A DNA stretch of 64,000 nt from Augochlora pura (taxonomy: Eukaryota > Arthropoda > Insecta > Hymenoptera > Halictidae), in assembly GCF_028453695.1 (NCBI RefSeq), contig NC_135781.1:19529640-19593639 (forward strand), written 5' to 3'. Below are positions 57,987 through 64,000 of this stretch, piece by piece. Position numbers and translations under genes: made by a program. The notes below the pieces were generated by a model, which was not told where the DNA came from, did no database searches, and saw only the letters and a list, made by a program, of their open reading frames with translations. Within the stretch, counting starts at the first letter, position 1, and each line of letters opens with the position of its first letter.

Positions 57987-59233
57987 GGTTTCTCCTATTT
58001 GCAGAAGCATGCGAATCTACTTCGATAAAAAGAGGTACGAAGTTAATTGAGTGATTTTCAACGGCACGTTTGCTCCGAATTGCAAATACGAATGAAATTG
58101 TAAAATCAATCATCCAATTTCTGTGCCTTTGGTTTGGTTTCGAGCTTAATTAATCTTATATTTATCGAATAAAACAAATTATATTTATATTCTTTTATCT
58201 CGTTTATTTTGTAACATAAAAATGTGTTGCGTCATAAATGTTTAAATATTGTTATTGTACTATTTTTTATACTTAAATATAAAGCTAATTACGCCAGAAA
58301 ACAAACCAAAAGCGCAGCAACTAGTTAACCTACAATAACCGGCGGCACTACCCTATATAATGTATAATTTATTAATAAAGTGTTCGGAGTCTGAATTAAG
58401 TGAATTATTATGAGAGCGTAAAAAGTAGAAGCTCGTTAAAGTTTGTACGAACTTAGAAATTATTGTGTATTAACCGAGTGCATATTTCAATATTCCAAGT
58501 TTCCCCGAGGCGGTGGCGCTTTATCATAAAAGAATGCAATCTCGTGGCCGTTGCAACAATGCAATTTGACCCGAGATTTGCGCGTAATCTCGCCGCTTAC
58601 GTTCTGCAATTGTTGGAAATTAATTGAAACGAATTGCCCGGGTTTTCTTGCCGGCTATTTTTCGCGGTATATTTTCCACGGTTCATGAGCAGAGTTTCCA
58701 TGAACGATCGAGTGTCGTTGGTTCCCGCGCCACCCTCGCCCCCGCCCCGATAAATCCGCCATACTGTGCGCCGTACGCGATGCAGATAAGGTTTATTACA
58801 TTTTAAGGTGAATGCACCGAACGTAAGCAAGAATATCAATTTTCCCGGGCAGAGTTTAAAGGCCAGGCATTCGCAGCGCCTCGGAACTATTTGTATTCGT
58901 GCCCATTGCACTTGTATCCGATACAGGGGAACATATTGGATCCTCGGTACCGGTGACGTCGTCGAATGCTTGTTCTTTATTGGATGTAAGCGCACCGAGC
59001 GTAAATAATCTTTTGTGCTCATTTTATTACTGCGTCCGACCCCGTATTTTTACGTCCTATTATCCGCGAGGGCCTATCTACACGAGGACAAAGGCATTCT
59101 ACTTCAAGCGCTGTAGCTAAAAAACTATCCCCGATCGTATTCGATGCGTGGACCGCTGGCGACGTTCATCGGAAACAATAAATACAATTATCTCACATAG
59201 TTCAATATGTATACTCTCACTGATAAAAAAAAT
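57987..59233. other. No gene seen; GC-richer patch 58500-59170
   Basis: The minus-strand frame at 58597-59022 (141 codons) overlaps plus-strand frames and has no motif. At about 58326 TTAACCTACAATAACCGGCG looks like a piggyBac-type end without a partner. Confidence 0.55.
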
Positions 59234-59345
59234 CATTACATTTCACTTAATTATATATATTTTATTCAATCTACATATTTTATTTCATCACACATTATTT
59301 AATTATACATATCTCATTTAATCGTACACATTTCACACAACCATT
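59234..59345 (+). repeat. Degenerate ~18-bp tandem repeat
   Basis: Five or six AT-rich units of the form TACATATTTCATTTAATC can be aligned with many substitutions and small length changes. Confidence 0.5.
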
Positions 59346-62014
59346 TGCCATAACCCTTATATAAAATAAAAATTCTGTACCTCGATTGCAACAAACAAGA
59401 GTTAAATAAAAATTTATTTGCGTTCCCAATATTTTTAGTAGGTCAAAAAGACTCCAACAGCGCTGTCTTTATAATTTTATAAATGCATAAAATGCGCCAA
59501 TAATTGCGGACGCTTCGCATAGTTTACTAAAACCATTGGACCAGAAAGATCGCGCACACAGAGCTCGCCGATTTGTTTTCTCGCGCTAAACCGCTCAGCG
59601 TAGAAATAAAAACAGGATTATAAGATGTCCCAGAGAGAAGATGGAAGAATTACGGTTCACCGTGGACAGATTTAACGCGACAGACAAAGAGGAAGCAGTT
59701 AACACGCGATATTCCCTGTTCGTAAATCACTGGGGGCCGATTATGTCAGTCCAGGTGGTTTCTCAAACAAACGTAGGTAGGGCAGGGAGGGAGGGGGGGG
59801 GGGGGGGGGGGCGGCGCGTCGGTGGTTGAGGTGGACGTCGAGTCGAGGAGAAGGAAAGAAAAGGGAACGAATGGAGGCAGCGGGGAGAGAAAGAACTTCT
59901 GTGTGTCCCGTGGCGCGATAAAACGCAGCGAAAGGCGCGCCGTAAGAAACCGTGAGCGGGGTGGAGATAGGTGGAGGACATTAATTTCTAAGCTTTATGC
60001 GGTTCTTATTAGAATCTCCGTGGAGACGGTGCAGGCGCAGCTGCCCCCAGAAATATGACTCTATTTTTCGTTGGCCGTCGACTTATTTGCACGGCCGGCG
60101 GAAAACGTCGCCGGGCACGCCGCCGGGCCTTAACAGTTTATCAGTTACATAAAGGAGAACAAAGGTCGATCATAACGTCACCGGCTTTCACTTTATCCGG
60201 CCTTTATCTGGATATTTTCCACCCCATAGCACCCATAGCGGGCGCAGAGAGGACAGCAGCGATACATGGTGTACAATTTTCTTTTCGTAAGTCTTATACG
60301 TCAATTGTATCAAATAGTATTAAATGTTTGACTTTAAATTAAAACGTTGATTGTTATGTATATACGTTATTCACCTTGCAGGTTTAGTTTTATTTACGCA
60401 TTTTTGCAGGCAACCATTTTGCAGAATCGTTTCCTGCAATAACGAAACTATTGAAATATTTCCAGAAGTAATTGAAAGTTAATTCCAAGGTATGGTATTG
60501 AAGGAGTATATGAAAAATATAGCATATCAATATTCATTAATTAATTTTATAACAGAAAATGTTTTTTAATATTGTACCATTCGTTATTCTGCGATAATGG
60601 GTTAATTAAATTACTCTCGTTTTGTGCGACTTTTTAATGTGTATCTGGAAGCAAGAGTATATGTAACTTTATGAATAATATTCTGCATTGAATTATTATT
60701 AAAAGGCCAGAGATAATGCCAAGTATGGAGTATCTTTCTGGTTTTTGAATATTCCACGCGTCAATGTAATAAATAGAAGACTGTAATTTCCAGTTTTATG
60801 TTTATCTTTGTTTTAAGAAAAATGTTGTATTTCAAATATCACAAACAATTTGAAATATTGAACAACCATTAATTCCTTGTAGGCGAAGATGCTTTAAAAA
60901 TCCTATATTCTTGTCAGAACTGTAAATCGTATATGGAAATCTTAAATCTTTCATTGTATGAACAATTAAATAATATATTTGCAATTACAAGAATTAAAGA
61001 TATGAAAAATATATCATATATCGATTAGATATTAAAGAATGAAAAGTAATATCTTATTGATCAATTTCTTGGAAGTCATCTGCAATAAATCACGGATTCT
61101 TATGCCCAATTGAAGAACAGTCTTACATTTCTGACATTACAAAGAGTTTTTTACAAAGATTCACATGTAAAATACGTACAAACTTATATATATGGATTAC
61201 TAACAACATGCACAGTACTTTGATAGTATATAAACAATAAATAGTTTTGTTTTAAAAAATATAAACACAACATTACAATGCATCTGTAATATCTGAAGTA
61301 TTACTTAAGAATAATACATAGCGGTTAATTATTAAACTGCGAACTGTCTTATGCAAAATAAAAATTTCAAAGTGAATTTTCAAAAACAGAGTTATCTGTA
61401 AACGCCTTTCATTTATTAATAATTATAAACTGAAAATTATGCAACAGTATTTTAAAATTCTTCTAACTTCTTCACAATTTCCTGTTTTATCCCTTTATTT
61501 ATGTCGCAAAACACTTAGTGTTTTAATCGAATGATTGAGTAATCCAAGAGGAAATCATTTCCATGATCAAATAAAATAACCTAGAATCAATGCACTGTAA
61601 AAACTCTAAAATAACGGACAGCTATACTCAATTTCCAAGTTTATCGAATAGTGGCCAGACCAGTTCCATATTAGGATGCTATTCCATATTTGACCACTTT
61701 CTTCTAACGTTCGACCGTTACAACGTATTCTCAGCACGGCCCCCCTTCTGCCCCCTCGGAGGACGATATAGAGGCGGTACCGGTAGCATTTTAAAATTCC
61801 CTCCGCCGCGTGGCTCCTGTAAAAATGCCAGGATAAAGTGGCACGACTTAATTAAATGCATTAAAGTTGCTTTCTTTTTGTCGCTGGCCCGACCCGGCCC
61901 GTTTCTTATATTATCACCATATTCGCGAAAGTAATGGTAATTACATACAGGAGTGAAACCGTAAAAAGCGTAATTTTTCACCGGGGAAAAAATGTTTCCC
62001 TGATAAAGTGCATC
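59346..62014. other. No gene seen; mostly AT-rich after 60300
   Basis: The G-quadruplex tract (59780-59811) is flanked by a CpG-rich patch to about 60250. At about 60590-60605 GCGATAATGGGTTAA resembles a family 2 end without a partner. Confidence 0.55.
59780..59811 (+). repeat. G-quadruplex-prone tract ending in G19
   Basis: GGG-CA-GGG-A-GGG-A followed by 19 G. Four or more G runs with one- or two-base loops fit the classical quadruplex pattern. It is followed by CGGCGCGTCGG. Confidence 0.9.
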
Positions 62015-62098
62015 GACCACCACCACCACCACCATCATCACCGCTACCGCCGCTACCACCACTACCAGCACCACCGTCGCTGCCACCAACACTATCGC
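62015..62098 (+). repeat. (CCA)n-type trinucleotide tract
   Basis: Perfect CCA units to about 62033, then interrupted CCA/CCG/TCA. It yields poly-His, poly-Pro or poly-Val/Gly frames depending on the frame and strand, so the ORFs at 61934-62524 and 61718-62152 are artefacts of it. Confidence 0.95.
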
Positions 62099-62925
62099 CG
62101 TTGTCGTGGATCGTTCGCGATAACCTTCCCATTTATTTTTTCCTGTTTCCACGCGTTCCTCCCCCCCAACGCCCCTGTTCGTTCTCGGTGTCGCTGCATC
62201 CGAATGAAAATATTTAATATCGAACTCGCAGAACCGGTTGCTTTTTCACCGAGGATTCTTTTCTCCTCTTTTCTTCCGGCGCTTCATCCCGCTCGCGTCT
62301 CGTTCTCCACTTTTTTTTGTTTCACCTTGTCGCGTTACGAGGACGACGTATCTATGCTTTTACGCTTATCCTGTCCCCCGCCACCCCCCCCCCCCCTCTC
62401 CTCTTCAGTCTCGGAACACCCACGCCATCCCCGCAGCCCTTCCTTATCTCGTTCTGCCGCCGTTTTATCCATACATCGAAGACGTCCTGATATTGGCAGT
62501 CAGTCAGGCGAACGGGTCATATGAAATTCCGGACCATCGTTTTCTGCAGTAATAGAGTATTTCCATACGAAGGGAGGGGAATTTAATTCAACGGCGCCTT
62601 TGAATGCCGCGTCTCCGTTGCGTCGCGGATGAAAAGTTCGGGAGCTTCATAAATTTGGTCGCGAGCAACCAGCGCCGTCACGTTCCGATGAACAATGGCA
62701 CCGCGGGGACGACGTCGTTTTCGCGCGAAACGGGACGTACGCTCCGGAAAAATGTATTCAATCGAGAATGCCGCGTCTTCGGCAGCGGGGCGAAAAACTC
62801 ATCGCGGGTGGCCTCGGTCGAGTATTGCTCGTCGTGAATTTTTGTCTTTCTTGGATACCCGCGCGGACCTCAGCGACTCGGTGGTAGAACCGGGGACGTA
62901 GAAGGTAGTGGAGCTGCTTTCTGCG
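62099..62925. other. No gene seen; CpG-rich patch
   Basis: CpG- and C-rich DNA with chance frames in several phases. Confidence 0.6.
62384..62396 (+). repeat. C13 homopolymer
   Basis: Thirteen C after CCCCCGCCA, in a CpG-rich patch. Confidence 0.9.
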
Positions 62926-62998
62926 GGATGGCCAATTGCTGTGTCTTTGGTTTATTGTCGGACATAATTCATTTTGCATTTAGCAAATAGCATATTAC
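62926..62998 (+). repeat. Weak interspersed repeat pair, copy 2
   Basis: GGGATGGCCAATTGCTGTGTC, then ACATAATTCATTTTGCATTTA, aligns with 9050-9130. It follows a CpG-rich patch directly. Confidence 0.55.
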
Positions 62999-63129
62999 AG
63001 TATTTTTATTAGAAAATTAACAAAATGAAGGATTAGAAATAAACTAAAGGCGCGATAATTCGTCACCCCATAGTAACTGGCTACACTACCAAAGTTATTG
63101 AAGTTTCCAACAATAAAATGCTACGTATA

Positions 63130-63343
63130 TATTAAATATTTATCTTTAGACAACTTGCAAAGCATTTACTTTGATATTGCATGGTAATGGTGTTGCAAAC
63201 CGTCATCAATATTGTTATTGGTCATATCAAAAACCTTACGTAATCAAAAGGTATATGCCATCTTGTGAAAAGTCTAAAATTATTTCGGGAAATGTCAATA
63301 TATAACTATGTAACCTGAAAGCTACATGGGACCGTAGGTTTAA
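63130..63343 (+). repeat. Unclassified ~190-bp interspersed repeat, copy 3
   Basis: AGACAACTTGCAAAGCATTT, CAAACCGTCATCAATATTGTTATT and AAAATTATTTCGGGAAATG match the other two copies. The last 40 bp are weaker (GAAAGCTACATGGGACC). Confidence 0.72.
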
Positions 63344-64000
63344 TAGTATACAAGTAATATAAGTACTGTAAGAAATCGGTATTGTGCATGCGACATTTAA
63401 ATAGTTGCACTCGAAGCCATTTTAATTCTCAATCTAAATTACAATAGTTTCCCTGACCCATAGTATATCCATTTTATGTAACTCATTGCATTTAACGCAT
63501 GTGAAACTGTGTCTTGTCACAGTTTGTTAAATGCAAAGAGAGTTGGCGACGTCAAAATTATTTTGGAACGTAATGCCACCTACCGACTCGTTCAAAATGA
63601 CTAGTGGCACTCGTCGTTAAATGACCATTTCTACATTTCTTATTTTAAACACATGTTCAAATAGACAATTATTGAATCTGTGTCTTAATTTCAAGTACAC
63701 ATCATAATAGTAATTCTCAAAAGTGACAATACATATTCAGTTCAGTTTTGACATTCTTACAAAGCAAAGTTTAGTGTTAAACTGAGTTGATAATGTTTGT
63801 AGAAGCTACGAACGAATGTCGTTAAAAGATTTTGAAAACTTATCGAATTCGACGAGGTAGGGTTATATATACTGTGATACTCCTTGTTATTGTTATTGAT
63901 GTCAAAAGGAACTCAGATATATATTATAATAAAGCCTTACAATAGACCATATCATTACACAATGCAGTAAATTCAATAGATTCAGGCTACAGAACAACAT
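63344..64000. other. No gene seen; hairpin at 63486-63536
   Basis: AT-rich right edge. Apart from the long hairpin, nothing recognisable. Confidence 0.6.
63486..63536. repeat. 51-nt imperfect hairpin
   Basis: The outer stem TTGCATTTAAC/GTTAAATGCAA (11 bp) and inner stem AAACTGTG/CACAGTTT (8 bp) are both perfect. They are contiguous on the right arm and separated on the left arm by a 7-nt bulge (GCATGTG). The loop is TCTTGT. Confidence 0.85.

Noticed and set aside
61718..62552. Poly-His, poly-Pro and poly-Val/Gly ORFs
   Set aside because: Alternative readings of a CCA trinucleotide tract and C homopolymer.

Overview
The window looks like a non-coding, transposon-rich stretch of an insect nuclear genome, most probably a hymenopteran (ant, bee or wasp). 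The grounds are: AT-rich DNA alternating with CpG-rich patches, short TTAGG-type motifs, long CT/GA tracts, and a repeat complement dominated by DNA transposons and TTAA-flanked miniature elements. No bacterial gene layout is visible: no ribosome-binding sites, operons or dense ORFs. I found no host gene exon I could defend. Nearly all long ORFs sit in CpG-rich or simple-sequence DNA, are open on both strands and show no recognisable domain. The window may be intergenic or lie inside a large intron; the sequence does not settle which.

The one coding unit that looks intact is a Merlin-superfamily DNA transposon at 10483-12377. It has ~150-bp terminal inverted repeats, a perfect 8-bp target duplication (CTACGCTT) and a DDE transposase. 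The transposase reads as one 307-residue protein only if two short GT-AG introns (71 and 87 bp) are removed. The spliced product has D152, D215 and E252, the DD36E spacing expected of Merlin. The 3' end of the element is rearranged: the last ~110 bp of coding sequence recur downstream, and between the copies lies ~290 bp with TTAGG-like motifs and a GC-rich hairpin.

Other mobile DNA: a 5'-truncated non-LTR retrotransposon 3' end (41049-41455, minus) with poly(A) and a 13-bp target duplication; a mariner transposase relic (about 5563-5890, minus); a 505-bp Tc1-like element with TA flanks (33891-34395); a 240-bp mariner-type MITE (31565-31804) with relatives; and at least six TTAA-flanked, piggyBac-type MITE families with ten or more copies. 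Five of these families share an unusual layout: a hairpin on one side only, usually 15-17 bp inside the TTAA. Further unclassified families include a ~190-bp repeat present three times in the same orientation, a GACGTC-rich repeat zone near the left edge and a weak repeat at 9050/62920.

By region: 1-10 kb holds the GACGTC zone, two MITE families, CT tracts and the mariner relic; 10-13 kb the Merlin element; 13-24 kb CpG-rich non-coding DNA, a possible tRNA-like repeat, a MITE and a 42-bp minisatellite; 24-36 kb mostly MITEs and the Tc1-like element; 36-48 kb CpG patches and the retrotransposon end; 47-58 kb several MITEs; 58-64 kb AT-rich DNA, a G-quadruplex-prone tract, a CCA/C tract and a long imperfect hairpin at the right edge.
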